Part shown: positions 9,761 through 22,781 of the stretch, one piece after another
Layout of the letters: the number at the start of each line of letters is the position of its first letter
Numbering within the stretch: position 1 is the stretch's first letter
Assembly: GCA_036346225.1 (NCBI GenBank)
Contig: JARFIW010001215.1
Location: forward strand, 2,118,501 to 2,182,500
DNA: 64,000 nucleotides
DNA from: Platerodrilus igneus
Lineage: Eukaryota > Arthropoda > Insecta > Coleoptera > Lycidae
Direction: 5' to 3'
The notes under the pieces: model-generated
What the model saw: the letters and a program-made list of their open reading frames with translations, nothing else
What the model was told of the DNA's origin: nothing
Databases searched by the model: none
Translations under genes and position numbers: made by a program

Positions 9761-11860
9761 TCCATTAAAGAGTACATTTCCATTTTGATACTCAAATCTA
9801 AAAATGTTTCTTGCCACAATCAGTATATTTTTCTTTTGTAGCCTCTCAAAATAATTTTTCTTTAAAATCATTTTAAAAAATATATACTGCTTGTTTCATC
9901 AACTAAATTGTGAACAATGATTAACAACAAAAACAGTCAAAACCAATAAAATAACTCTAGTTTGGCCCCAAAATCTTGTTACAGGTAAATATAACCTTAA
10001 GTTACGAATTTAGATTGGCCTAAAAGAGGCAGGAACCTCGTAACAATTTTAAGAGTGCACCGGGTTAACTACAGTGATGCAGGTGTGGGTGGGTTGTTAT
10101 TGAAAAATGATAATAGTATGCTACGTACATCGACGTAACCGCAAAGACAACGAAAGGAGGACCGGGCTCAATCGGTGAGTAGGCGGGGTTTTACCAATAC
10201 AAAATAAAGGAAAGACCTGAAATAAAAATAAACACACTCATTTATATCTCGCACAAGAAAAAACCGGAAAAAATCTCTAATTAGAAAATATGTAACACAA
10301 CAGAAAAAGAAACGGAAAACCCATCTGAAAAAGAAAACAAAATTACACATTTCCTTTTTCAAAAAAATTTTTATCGTACAAAAAAACATGAAGACAAAAA
10401 TACCCTGTTAAATTCCTTGCAAATAATTTAGATGGTAACGTCTCCCAGGTATATTACACAAGAAAAATTTACTCAGAACTAGCTATAATGGACTGTTTTT
10501 AGTCCTGCTGCATTTACAAATTTTAAATATGGGTATATTACACTGTTAGTAGGTAAGAAAAGGTTTACTTACATATGTAACGCAAATTCCTGTAATCCTC
10601 TGTCTTTAGCATGCATCTTCGCAGCGGGATTAAATAACAATATTGTGCCGCAACCTTATGTTATCACTAAAACAAATCATATAAGACAAGGAAAGGTTGT
10701 AGGTAGGGAGGATCAAGTGTAAGTGTTATACTCAAAATGACGCCAACTCTCGCCTTATTGTCTTCCGGCGGGTTGGAACAAAGTGGAACCCCTTTCCAAT
10801 ATCAAAAACTAAGAAAAGAAAAAAAAGATCCATCACAAATCTCTTGTCGGTGAAGCCATGAACCGCGGTAATAAGTTTCACAACGGGAGTTGACAGCTCG
10901 CATCTCCTGATACAATGGTAACAGTAATTTTTCAGTTTAAAAGTTTTTTAGTTGCTCCATTTTCGCAATCCTATATTGTCGATGTATATAACTCAGGAGT
11001 CAATGCAGAGGCCGGTCAGGTCCACCGGAGGAAGCTATAATAAGTACGATTAAAGATTAGCTTATTTACGCCGAAAAGTAAATTTTTTAAAACTGCAAGT
11101 ACTTACCATACAAAGGTGTGCACGAAATTTTACAGAGAATGGAAAGGACAATTATTCTTGATCGTACGTAGAAAAGGATGAAAATGATCTCGTTTGATAA
11201 CACGAATTAACATCAATGTCGGCGTTATCAACCACAGGTGTTAAATAGAAACTTGGAAACAACCCTTTATCGGAAAAGTGCAATCCATTATTTCAACGAG
11301 TCCTTAAAAGTTAGAGTAGTATAAGAAGTAATTATGCTCTATAAGTATATGTATCAAACCAATGAATACCTCAAACAATATAGTGACGATTTAGATTATA
11401 GAGAAGATTTTTGTTTCGCAGTAAATAGGTTTAAATGAGAATTATTGTAAAACGTACTTATTCTAGGAAGGTCTAATATACCGGGTGGTGCAGAAGGAGT
11501 AGAAGCCGAATCTTTGTGAATGAGGAATGAAATAAAAAGGGTACGATTTAATACATCGCCGGAAGGCGAACATAACAAGTAATAAAAATATACACATGTA
11601 ACACGGCCGAAATACAAAGCTACTTTACAGGTACTACTTACCTAATAATGCTTTACTAGTCAACAGTGAGGACGTCAGACCGTCTTGACGCAAAAATTCC
11701 TTCGATATTTTCGCTACCCGAGTTATGTATCCCCCAATTTTATATATGTATTGAATATATTGAATCTAATAGGAATTATTAGAAATTGTTAAGTAAAGTA
11801 TAAGTTCATTGCAACATTGTAATACAAGTATAACCCAAAGAGGTTATCGACAGTTCATGT
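9761..11860. other. Unclassified intergenic sequence
   Basis: No protein domain, RNA gene or complete transposon seen. It contains the 10100-10390 repeat. Short frames at 9540-9788, 10168-10389 and 11396-11617 are low-complexity or lack family features. Confidence 0.5.
10100..10390 (-). repeat. Inverted-repeat partner of 400-700
   Basis: The reverse strand carries the same ordered words as 400-700, including CCGATTGAGCCCGGT and TACGTCGATGTACGTAGC. The homology fades on both sides. Confidence 0.55.
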
Positions 11861-11868
11861 GAACGGAC

Positions 11869-14800
11869 CAGTGGCGTAACTACGATTTTTGGGCCCCCCC
11901 GCAAAAATTTTAAAGTGGGCTCTCTTTAAAATGTATTACTTTTACTGGCTTATATTTAGCCATATTTTTAAATTATAGTACATGTAGAGAAGGAAGCAGT
12001 ATAGAATTAAATACATATACTATATTAATCAAGTGCTTTATTAATTATAAAACCAAATTACATAAATTCAAACTTATAAGTTAATTAATATTAAATCTAC
12101 ATATTTATACGCCGCACAAAATTATTTACACCTAAAAATTTGATACAGTAAAAACCTATGAGCTAGCAGACATTCCAAATCAAATTCAAAATTTTGTTTT
12201 TCTTGCATGTTTTGCTGCAAACGCGTTTATTGTATCCTCTATATTCATATTTTTGGCAGTGTCATGTTCTACTGCTAAGAGGGATAAATCGTCTAATCTA
12301 TCTTGTGAAGTGCGGTTCCTAAGATAATTTTTAATAATTTTAATTTTGAGAAAGATCTCTCCGCACTTGCAACGCTAACGGGTAAAGTTAGGTATAACAT
12401 TAAGGCTGTTATGGTGTTTGGAAAACTGCTAGAACCTGTAGATTTGGAAAGTACTAGATATTCTAAAAATTGTAAGATACCGTTAACATTTTTAATTCAT
12501 CACAAATAAGTCTATTATTTTTGAGTGTAGTAAGTTCTATACCTATAGCATCATTTAAATCTTTGTAGTAAAATTTTTGCAATTGTTTTGCCTTAGATAA
12601 AATATCGTCTGCAGTTAAATTCAAAAATACATTAGGTTCTAAGAAATTAAACTTTTCGTTTACATGAAAAAGCGATTTAAAACGATTCGACAGCTGTGAA
12701 ATTATAATATCCATTACGCGATAAAATACATTTATTTTAAATTTAAATTCTTCATCATTAAATCGATAATCATTGGATAATTCATCGTAATGCTTTTTAT
12801 TTTTGGTTGCCTTTTTTTATAAATTCCGGTTTAATATTCCATTGCCCTGCAACTTTCGCTGCTTCCTCCTTGATGTTGGAATAGTTATTTCTTGTTTCCT
12901 TGAAAAATTTTAAAGTTTTTGTAATAAGAGAGTTATCTGATTAATATTCGCCTTTTCACTCTGAGCAGTTTGTGAGAGCTTGTTAAGCTCTTCTAGAATT
13001 TGACTTAAAAAACACTTAAAAAATAAAATTAAAATTATCCATGCTAGTTAATATTTGCTTTGCGTCATTTCGTTCATCTGTTTTTTGATATCATAATAAT
13101 TTTATTAAGAGACATTACTATATCTTTATACCGAATTCTTATGGCAGCTAAAGATTTTACTCGATCCGCCCAACGTGTCGGATTTAAGCGTTTCAATTGT
13201 GTGAAATTTTCTTTAAAAACAGAAAGCCAATTCCATCTTACTATACTATTAGCAAAAATGTATATATGTTTTCTAAAAGTAGAAAAACGATTCTATTTCT
13301 TTTATACCTTTAACGGCATCATTTATGACTAGATTTAAGTTATGGGCACTACAGTGCATATATAAGGCTGCAGGCTCTATGTTTAAAATTCTCTTTGCAC
13401 GCCAGAATACGTACCGCTCATAACGTTAGCTCCATCGTAGCCCTGCCCTCTACATTTATTTATATCTAATTGCATGTTGGTTAAATTGCTTAATATAGTA
13501 TTACATAGTCCTTCAGCAGATTGGGACTCTACTTTTGTAAAACCCACAAAAGTTTCACAAATATCTATTTTGGTTACCTCTCCCAAGCTGTCTTTTTAAA
13601 ATCAATATATCTTACAATTTTACTTAATTGATCAATCTTAGTTATATCCTGTGTAGTGTCTATTATGATTGAGAAAAAGGAGCGGATCTAATTTTATTTA
13701 ATAAAATATTTTTAAGTGTGCGCTTAAAGTATTAATAATATCGTTTTGAATTTTGGGGAAAGATATTTAATTGAACCTTTGGGTCGTTCAAGCACTTTTG
13801 TAATATAGGATCATAGTTACTAATTAAATGAACTAAACTTAAGAAATTACCGTTGTAACTGTCTTTTGAATCAGAAAAACTTTCTCTATGTCCTCGAAAT
13901 GACAGCATGCGCTGGGATAGTGTTAAAGTAACATTGAAAAGTCTGTGTAAAACATTTTTCCAAAATTCAGTTTCTTGTTTTAATAGTAGAGTATCTTTCT
14001 TATCTATGGTATAATTTTTTTCCACATATCGTAAATAAAACAACAAGTTAAATGAGATTGAGCAAGCAAATGCTCTTTAATTTTTTGATAAACCCTGCCA
14101 ATCATTAATTCCGGTCGTCCAACTTGACCTTACTGAAGCAAACAGCCAACATGGTTGACAATAAACACAATTTTTAATTTAGAATAACACAACCACCCAT
14201 TTGAATTGTGTGGTAAGTTTAACGTATTGCTTTTATTTTCGCTTGCAGTTATTAAGTAATAATAGTGAACTGAAAAACTTCTATTTTTATTATCTTTAGG
14301 AAACGCACCATCTGGTCTACACAATCCGTAATTAATTATTTCTTTTCTTAAATTGTCATGTTGTAAAACATTGATTTTTAAAAATGTGCAAAATCGGTTG
14401 GATATTCTTTCGTCAGATCCATAGATAGTTCATTAAGTGAAAAGTACTACTCACATTTACCTCTGTAATTGTAGTGGTATCTAGTTCCAAATTTCTATCG
14501 CGGCCGTCATTATGTGATGTACTTGCGCCCTGGGTGAGAGTTTTAAAATTGTTGACGACTGCTGTTCGTCTGTAGCGGAACTAGTAGATGCTACTGTCGA
14601 AAGCCCAATTTCTTTCATAGATTGTTCTTGTTTTCGGACTCTTTAGAAGTAAAAAGGAACTTATTTTTGGAATCTTGCTCTTTGATTCTTCCAATAGTTT
14701 CCTTTTTCGTTTTTGCAGCGCCGCTTGTAGTGCTCATTGTATATTATTTCCTGCAATTTTGAATGAAATTAATTATAATGTAATTAGATAAGTAATAATT

Positions 14801-15649
14801 ATTTAAAAGCCTTTTGAAATTACAAATAACACATACATACTTTGCTTTAAATGCTTTAATTAACAAAATATAAATGATTTTTATTGAATGCTTAAAGATT
14901 TATTTATATGTATTTCTCAGCGCGACTTCAACTATGATCAAATCAATAGTAGTTTAATAAAAATAGATATAAATACTTACGTTTAAATATGAAAGACCTC
15001 CTGTAATACGAACACAACACTATTGAGTAAAACGTACTGGAATGCTTTTTACTTCTTTTCCGTTATATATAATGCAGCTAATGCAAATACGTTGCAACCA
15101 GCTGACTAGAAACCACAAAATGAATTTCTTTCTAGTATTATATTTCTAGAAAGCGAAGGTTACTAAGCTACCTGCCATCCTGTGAATCTGTACTGTACAG
15201 ACAATAGCCCTTTTATTCCTATTTAAAATCCCACAAACCAAACTAACCCTACTATACGTCGTTTAATAATGCTTTACCACTTTATACAACTTATCACTTA
15301 AGAATAATATAGACATCTTTGTTATTAAAGTTTACAGTCTCTTTCATCTGTTTATTAACCCTTACAAAATAGGACAGAACGGATAGAAAGAAGAAAGGAT
15401 GCAGGCTGCAGGTGGTGTTCAGTATTTATCTTAATTATTATTTCTTGTATTTCAGCAGTTCCTAGTAGTAACATCAAGAAAACGTTCGTTAACCTGCGGT
15501 TTCTGAATTATCTGCAATATTTTCTTGACCGTTTCTTACCTGCCAAATACGTTGAAGATGAATAAGTTGAGTTTATTATCGTTTGGGCCTTCTTGCACTT
15601 GGGGCCCCCCCGCATAGCGGGGGCTGGCAGGGGTGTAGTTACGCCACTG
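11869..15649 (-). mobile_element. hAT transposon with 8-bp target duplication
   Basis: The element begins CAGTGGCGTAACTACG and ends in its inverse (...GTAGTTACGCCACTG). A run of G/C (GGGCCCCCCC) lies next to each end. The host bases GAACGGAC occur immediately outside both ends (11861-11868 and 15650-15657), the 8-bp duplication diagnostic of hAT. At 3781 bp it is long enough to be autonomous, but its minus-strand transposase is broken. The CAGTGGCG terminus and the coding features fit the ZMYM/Zaphod-like group. Confidence 0.95.
12186..14737 (-). pseudogene. hAT transposase (ZMYM1-like group), broken
   Basis: Read from an ATG at 14737, the N-terminus is basic (frame with RKRKLLEESKSKIPKISSF). 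A middle piece has CRGQGYDGANVMSG, the block around a catalytic Asp in ZMYM1-like hAT proteins. Next come a frame at 14046-13732 and a helical piece at 12714-12463. The C-terminus carries the hAT dimerisation motif (LPVSVASAERSFSKLKL) and ends AAKHARKTKF-stop at 12186. Pieces lie in several frames with internal stops, so the gene is dead, though the order of domains is intact. No intron is needed to explain the breaks. Confidence 0.88.
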
Positions 15650-15827
15650 GAACGGACGTGCAACTTTGCATCCGTGAGGGAAGTGATACTGCAGGTGGCA
15701 GGTCACAGGCGGTTAACATACCGCAATTACTTAGAATTAAGTTGTTACATTGTAATAAAGTGTACAATTAAGAGAAACGCAGACATGAGATCTGCAAGTT
15801 TCCACAGCCGTGTGAGGGGCAGGTTAT

Positions 15828-15866
15828 TATAAAAAGCCCGGGAGCTCAAGGCCCGGCAGTCAGTCT
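15828..15866 (+). promoter_or_regulatory. TATA box plus insect-type initiator
   Basis: TATAAAAAG at 15828 is followed, with the right spacing, by TCAGTC at 15860-15865, matching the arthropod initiator TCAKTY with its A at 15862. An AATAAA lies about 120 bases downstream (near 15979). Promoter, initiator and close poly(A) signal together resemble the R region of an LTR. I found no matching second LTR, so the owner is unknown. The hAT element sits just upstream. Confidence 0.35.
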
Positions 15867-17520
15867 TCGAACTCCATACTTTGTTGTTCAAGCTACTCAC
15901 CAGTACAATTAATTATTTTTTAGTAAAGTTATTATGTACAAGTTATTCCAAATTTCACCATAATTTCTGTTTCAAATCAAATAAAATTGTTAAGAGTTTG
16001 AAGTTGTTTTTTTAAAAACACAGCTCCAAAGGCCCGAACCTTAACTCCCGGAAGACGATAATTTCGGATACGCCTCCTTGCTTTCGCTATAAAATCTCAT
16101 CACCTCATCTTTTACCCTTCTTAATCATACCTTAAAAACACTTATTAACTCTCTGTTAAACAAACGTAATTTTCAAAATTACAGCCATATCTAAAAATGA
16201 CTCCATCGCCGAAGCAGCTGAATATCCTTTTACTATCTAATAAATAATTTCAAATAAAATTCCACCTTAGCTTAAACCCTCTAAACAGTAAATTTGGAAA
16301 TATACAAACATTAACCTAAAAAAAAATCCAATAATATAACCTCCAGCTGGCCGGATATTATTAATAGAGCTCCTTAGAAACCTTAATCCGTAAAAGTATT
16401 ACTATTCTATTGTTCTGGTTTCAAGATTGATTTATATGACATTTTAAAGCCCATTGGTTTGAAAATGGTCTTAATGACAATACATTAAAAGACAGCGCAA
16501 TACCAACTTCTATTTTCACTAATGCAATTTACATTGAAATTACTAAATTGTCACATAAATATTTACTAGTAAATACATCCCTCAGATATAGCTAGCGTAT
16601 TAGTTAACACATACATCTTTCCTAATATTTCGCAGTTTCAAACTCCTGTTGTTCTACCAACCAATTACAATTTATATTTACAAGTTCACATGCACATATT
16701 TATTAAGGGTAAACAAAGAAACAAGAGATTCTCAAACAGTACTTACTTTTTTACCTCCTCAGCACGCAAGTCCTTAATTCCAGCTAGTTTTATTTCAACT
16801 TTTAGTTGTAGAGTGAAACCCATTTATCACTCCTTGATGCACTACTGACAAGATAGCAATTCTATGCTAATACGCATGCTTAAGCTTCTTGGCCTAGTGA
16901 TCCGCATAAGCTCAAAACAATTCGACATCGACCACTTATCCTACAGCCTACAGTCTACAGCCTACACACATCTACTGGCACTAAACCAGGTTTTCGTTCT
17001 TAACTTGATTTACCATCTTTTGGGATTTATCCCTATATTTTAATATCCTTCCCTTAAAAACATTCCACTTTCACACTTTGTGCGTCTACAGCTGTTATAT
17101 GGCCGAGTTCGATGTCATCAGTCCTTATGAATGCATTAGTTTTACGGTGTTTTATGATTCTGCAGCATTTTTAACTTCATGCGAATGTATTCAACCGCGA
17201 TGTCTCCGGTTTATATTGGTAATTTTTCTAATTAAATACAAAGAGTATAAAATCACGCTCGTTATAGCTGTTAAATGAAAATGTACTTAGTGTTTTTTAT
17301 TTTGTTTTCTTGTCCTAATTTAATATTATATTGAAATAGCCTCAAGCCTCTATAAATTTTTTAGGGTGGTTTTTACGAAAGCTCATTGAACTAGCTAAAT
17401 TGTATAAATTTGTTTCTACAACCTAAGGTGTACTTAAGTAACGCGTGGGCGGTACATTGCTGTTAAAAACAATTTCAAGTTAGAGGTTAGATTGGTTAAA
17501 ATTAGTTTTTACCAACAATG
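15867..17520. other. Unclassified intergenic sequence
   Basis: I see no domain-bearing frame, RNA gene or terminal repeat here. The 17078-17278 frame shows no family feature. Confidence 0.5.
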
Positions 17521-18973
17521 GTTTGTTAAATTTTAAGTTATTTTTAATTTACACATAGTAATGATATTTTAAACACAATTAGCACAAAAGCTAATAAAAT
17601 TTTCAAAACCGTATATAATACACTAAGTAATCGCATTTACAAAACGCTCACTGCGGTTAAAACCCTCATAAAATAAAACTAATTTTTTAAGGCATTATTT
17701 TACGCGACTACAAATTTTTAAATTCGTACAGCTTAAAACTTCCATTATTTCTCGGTTATGTTAGAACCCTACACGCATCGAAACGATGGTCCATACGCAT
17801 TTGTCACCCTAACCCATTTCACATTACACGCTTCAAGGGAAATAAAATGTGAAAAAGAGTTGGCATACTTGTAAATGTTAGGCAATCGTTTTGTCACCTC
17901 TTTGTTTTTTTACAATCACGGATATACGCGGAAGAGTATCAGAAACTACGTAATATAATGATACAACCCCATCTCATCAAACCCTGTTAAAGTCGACAAG
18001 CGTTATGGTTTTAGCTTCAGTGGTCAGAAACGGGTTTAAAGGCACGTACAAATATAGCATTTCGATATTCTCGTACATCTAATTTAAAATATTTTATCAG
18101 ACATTAATCACGTACAAGTTATTAGGGATTGTCGGTGTATAATAAATGTATTGCGATATACGTGAATTCCACTCACAAAGGAATACGTGTATATGTTCAG
18201 ACTAATACAATCAGTAAATCTGGAGGCGTCTCTGAAGTGCTTAACTGAAAATTCAATAACAAGCTGACTTTCTTCGCGTAAAATTTTTAGGTTAAATAAG
18301 AAATTATTAAATACGCCCTTTTTGCTTGTAAATCTATTGCTTGATTCTATTCGATTCAAGCGCAAAGCTCCAATGGGCTTATTTTCAAAATTGTATTTGT
18401 ATAGGGTGTAATTAGGGGTTCTACACATTAGAGCTGTCTGGAAATTTGAAGCATTCCTTTAGAAATGTTAAAATCATAGTTGAATCTCGGTCTTCTGTTA
18501 TATATTCTATCTATAAATATAGGAGTCGTATGAATAGTCCATATAAATACTTAGAGCTCAAAAATTGTTTCAGATTTTCGTTTGGGTTTTTCATATTTAT
18601 AAAAACTTTATATTCGGATGGCAATTTATTAAATACCTTTGGAGGTTATGTAACTAAAAGAGTTTTTACCGTAGTTGATAGACACAAACAGAGCACCATG
18701 CTTTTCAAGTTCATCACCATCATCATTAGGTTTTCAGTCATGGAACTGGTTAGACGCGTACCCTTATTGTTTTCTATTCTTAACCTTCACCTCTCCTTGA
18801 AATTTGCACAGTCTGCATCTATCCCTATCTGCATGCAAAAGTCTGATCTCGGTCTACCTCTATCTCTTTTTTCCTATCTCTGCTTGTAATACAGGGAGTT
18901 TATAAAATAACTCTTTGATTTAAAGTTTCATTTGTAATCAGTAAAATTAAAACAATAGTTATTAAACCTATAT

Positions 18974-21700
18974 GAGGATGTTCATAACATAACTCGTCCT
19001 ATCCTTTTTGTAAAATTTTACAGGAGAGCCGAAAAACTGTTTTCTCGCGATTTTTAACACTGGGGCAATATTTTGCTTTCTTGGCTGAGAGTTCCATGTA
19101 CCAGGACCGATGGGAATCTTAAAAATCAAATCGTAGAAGTCAGCGTAACGATTTATTTGACTTTAAATTTGGAATAAGGCGAGTTTTATTGTGACACTAA
19201 GGATAAGGCGAGTTTTGTTACGTACTGGGAAATTATTTTTAAAAAGAGAAAGCCTGTTGATATGTTTCGAAAGCTATTACCAAAAATAAAAAATGATGAC
19301 ATGAATCAAAATTACAATACGATAAGAGAAAAAACTAACATTGTTTAAATATACATTTCTTTTTCGATAATAAAATTATTTTCCGCTTCTTTCCTCTCAC
19401 AATAATTATTACTATTGTTATTTTCGTACTTTACAGAATCAGTTTCCTCTTCGTGCTGCATCGACAAATCATTTTTAGGATCACCAAAATAGTTTACTAT
19501 TAAATTTGCATGCTTCAAATGCTTCCCAAATTTCCCCAAAGTGTTTTTTTAGCAACGTTTTTACGTCATTAATTTTTATTTCTTTCATCAAATCTCCTTT
19601 TTTTATGTTTTTTGCTTGTAAACTTTTCATAGAAAACCCACTTTTAAAAATACTCATACCCATGTTTATGTCGGAATTGTAAAATGGTTCGCCCCTGACT
19701 GTAACCATAGGGGAACCCGGTTTCCTTTCAATCAAAAGCCGTTTCACTGCATTAAACTTAAAGTGCCAATTACATGTACCCTTGAAGCATGTCTTCGGCA
19801 TGCTTCTCCAATCATACACCCCGCAGTTTTCCAATCTCTCCACCATTCCATGTTTACTAAATACTGCAAAGTATTTTTCAGGATTAATAATCTTTAACTC
19901 TTTTTCTATATTTCCGAATACTCTATCAGACGGTAAAAAGCTATGGCCTGTTATAGGAAATACCAGTTTGACATGCTTAATGTTTTGAGGAGCGATTTCG
20001 TGCAAAAACTTCACACACATTGCTGCAATGGTAGAGTTGCGGTTCTGTCCACCACAGCCGTCAGCGAATAGTCTTATGCCAGAAAAAGCGGATAAATTTA
20101 TGTTACTCAGCCGGTGGAAAACCGCAGAAGCTATTTCGTTGGAACCTTTGTAAAACTCATGTTCCATCCATGTGTATATGAATGTATTATCTTTTGTGAG
20201 GTGTTTATGCGATGAACCCTCGATAATCATAAAATTGTACATATATATTTGACGCGAATAATACGCAATTTGATCTGGTACCTTAGGGTTTACCAAGTTT
20301 TTTTGGCAGTCATAAGATAGTCGCAGTGTCTTTTCATCCTCGTCCCGTAATTAACAAAGAATGCTTTTGCCCTAAGCTTATGTACTGGTTTCTCAATGGT
20401 TAGGTTTTTTCTTTTCGGGATCCTTTTCTTCGCAAATGCGCAGTTTCAGTTCTATGCACCTTGAGCAAGCATCTGTAATAGGTGTACCAAAACTAATATT
20501 GTATTCCGTACAGAAAATCTTTTTAAAAAAGTTTTTAACTTTTAATTGTGTTTGCTCGTTGTACATACAAAATAACTTTTCAATGGAGAGGTCACACGGT
20601 AAGTACTGCCTAGTGCTTTTTCTCTACAGTAGTATGACTCTACACACGACAGTTTTTCGATGAATTCCTTCACATGAAGCCTCTTGGTTTGAAAAATAGG
20701 TTTTTGATGATTACCACCTCTCTTTTCTTTTGGCATCTCGCCGGTTTGTAGAAAGGTTTTACCAATTCGCTGTATCCTGTCTTTTGGAATATGTAGAATG
20801 TTAGTGAAAGCTTTCTGACATACCTGAATCTTCCAGTTCTGTGTTCCATTTACTATTACAAAATACTGACAGGAAATACCTTTTCTGCTGGAAGCTTCCC
20901 TGGTTTGTCTGTCGCGTTTAGGTTTGTTCACCTGTATGTGCTTGAGAATAAAAGCGTCCTGGATTACCTTGTCCGTCGATGCGTAGAATGATTTATGAAA
21001 TTGCTTGATGTCAATCATCTTTAGAGATGCGCATCGATATGTAGGCCCACTATCATTGCATTGGGGAAATACCGGCAACTGCTTGGGAGAATGCCTCTGA
21101 ACAGAAAATCAGGTATGTAATTGAAAACTGTAGGCAGTGGGTACGCTTCTTTTCACACTTTGCGTAGTACTTTGAAAGAACAATGCAAAATTGTGTTTGG
21201 TTACAGCAAAGTACTATGAATAATAAAATAAACTAATAACAAGACTCACCTCTGCTTTCTAGACAAACTTTGCTTCCACTCTGCATGATTTGACAACTTT
21301 TTTCTGCCTTTTCCTGGTTCCCCGGGAGATATGCAGTCGCCTTCTAAATCACTTGCATTCATTTTAAACAAACTATTCACCGTAAAGAAGAAGTAAAACA
21401 ATAATGTTTGAGTTACAGTCAGCTAGCTAGCTTGTGGAAAGATGAACAGTTCACTGTCAATGTCGTACGATAAAACAGCCTTTCATTGGTTCCTTGGATT
21501 AGACGAGTTTTGTCGTGACATTGTCACAGGATATGGTAAGTTTTGTAGTGACGGTGGTTTTATAAATCAAGATTTACATGGTAAATAGCAAGTTTTGAAG
21601 CGACTTCACGTGTTAAAACTATATACCTTCTATAGGAGAATAGATTGGTGTCAAGTTTGTACAAAACACGGATAAGACGAGTTTTGTTATGGTGGTCCTC
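18974..21700 (-). mobile_element. Sola-like DNA transposon nested in mariner, ATAT duplication
   Basis: The left end GAGGATGTTCATAACATAAC pairs with the inverted right end (GAGGACCACCATAACAAAAC); after that both continue TCGTC(C/T)TATCC. ATAT lies on both sides (18970-18973 and 21701-21704) and occurs once at the empty paralogous site 8192-8195. Further copies of the end-like word GGCGAGTTTT or GACGAGTTTT occur inside both ends, as expected for transposase-binding sites. The 4-bp duplication, GAG terminus and transposase motifs fit the Sola superfamily, but I have not checked this by search. Confidence 0.85.
19481..21362 (-). pseudogene. Transposase of the Sola-like element, one intron, broken
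   Basis: Exon 1 is read from an ATG at 21362 (MNASDLEGD...) to 21250, followed by GTGAGT. An acceptor ending CAGAG at 21095 lets exon 2 begin at 21094 in frame, so the intron is about 155 bp. Exon 2 holds VCQKAFTNILHIPKDRIQRI and PKEKRGG, then a Cys-rich segment (ISFGTPITDACSRC), a stop near 20400 and a frame change near 20300. A long open segment follows with YYSRQIYMYNF, GSNEIASAV, and FADGCGGQNRN, which carries a likely catalytic Asp. The order resembles Sola-type transposases known from insects. One stop and at least one frameshift make it a pseudogene, though a young one. It lies convergent to nothing and fills most of the transposon. Confidence 0.75.
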
Positions 21701-21741
21701 ATATAGTATTAAAGAGAATCTTCTCAAGTTTTTTTTGATAC

Positions 21742-22781
21742 CTAATAAAGTTCCATATGTACACCATTTATTGCCCCGGCCACGTCTAAACGATAATCAG
21801 TTTCTTCCCAGGTATTAAGCAGCATATCAGGCGTGACGGATGCTACAGCTGCAACAATGCTCTCCTTCAAATGAGCAATGTCACGGATCTTCTCGGAATA
21901 AACAAAGTTCTTTACATGTCCCCAAATAAAAAGATATCTAGTGGAGTCAGATCTGGGCTCGTTGGTGGCTATGCAATCGGCCTACGTCTACCAATCCACC
22001 TGTCAGGGAAATGCAAGTTTAACGCATCACGAACACAGTTGCTATAGTGAGGTGGCGCGTCGCATTGTTGGAAGACAATCGGTTCTGTTTCTAGTTCGAT
22101 ATTATCTGTATATTATCTGTAGGAAAACGTATAGTTCAAGCATTTCACAATAAATATTCCCATTAATTGTCTTCTCTGCGAAGATGAAAGGTCCTACGAT
22201 ACGATCATGCATCAATTCACACCAAACATTGACTTTGGGAGAGTCTCGCTGATGTTCTATGAATTCATGCGGTGACTCAGACCCCAAAATCCTACAGTTG
22301 TGTCGGTTGACAGACCCACTTGCGTGAACAGTCGCCTCATCTGAAAACATAACATTTTCTAGAAAGTTCTCATTTTCTTCAATCCTGTTCAAAATGTAGA
22401 CTGCTAAATCGAATCTTTTCACTTTGTCATTAGGCTTGATTTCATGCAGAAGTTGAATCTTATACCCACGTTATTTAAGCCTTTTTCGCATCACTTTGTA
22501 CACGGTAGACTTAGGTATTCCCAATTCCAAATTTCAGCTTGCCAATGAAATTTTAGGGTTACGAATATAAAATGTACGGATCCGTTCCACATTCTGTTCA
22601 ACCCGGTGACTTAATTTTTAAGACACTATTTGTTTCCCGAAAGTGATAATACCACTGCAGAATATTTTTGTTAGTAGGTGCATCACCGCCATATTCACGT
22701 CGTTAATTACGCTAAACTGTGATCACTGAACCCGATTAAATAAACCAAATCACACTGAGCTTTCTTCTGTGGCGTAGCCAT
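21742..22781 (-). pseudogene. Mariner DD41D-type transposase, broken, copy 2
   Basis: Counterpart of the gene at 8232-9244. The start (ATG at 22781, MATPQKKAQC) is followed at once by a 2-bp loss that shifts the frame. The open piece 22422-22102 contains FSDEATVHASGS with the first catalytic Asp, better preserved than in copy 1. The second Asp survives in FQQCDAPPHYS and the third in SPDLTPLD. The two copies carry different disabling changes, so each decayed further after the duplication. The Sola-like element lies in the mariner 3' untranslated part, outside this frame. Confidence 0.85.

Noticed and set aside
7409..18428. Conserved minus-strand frames in both copies of unit P (7409-7648 and 18108-18428)
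   Set aside because: The flanking noncoding DNA is equally conserved, so the shared peptide is explained by recent duplication. No domain is visible.
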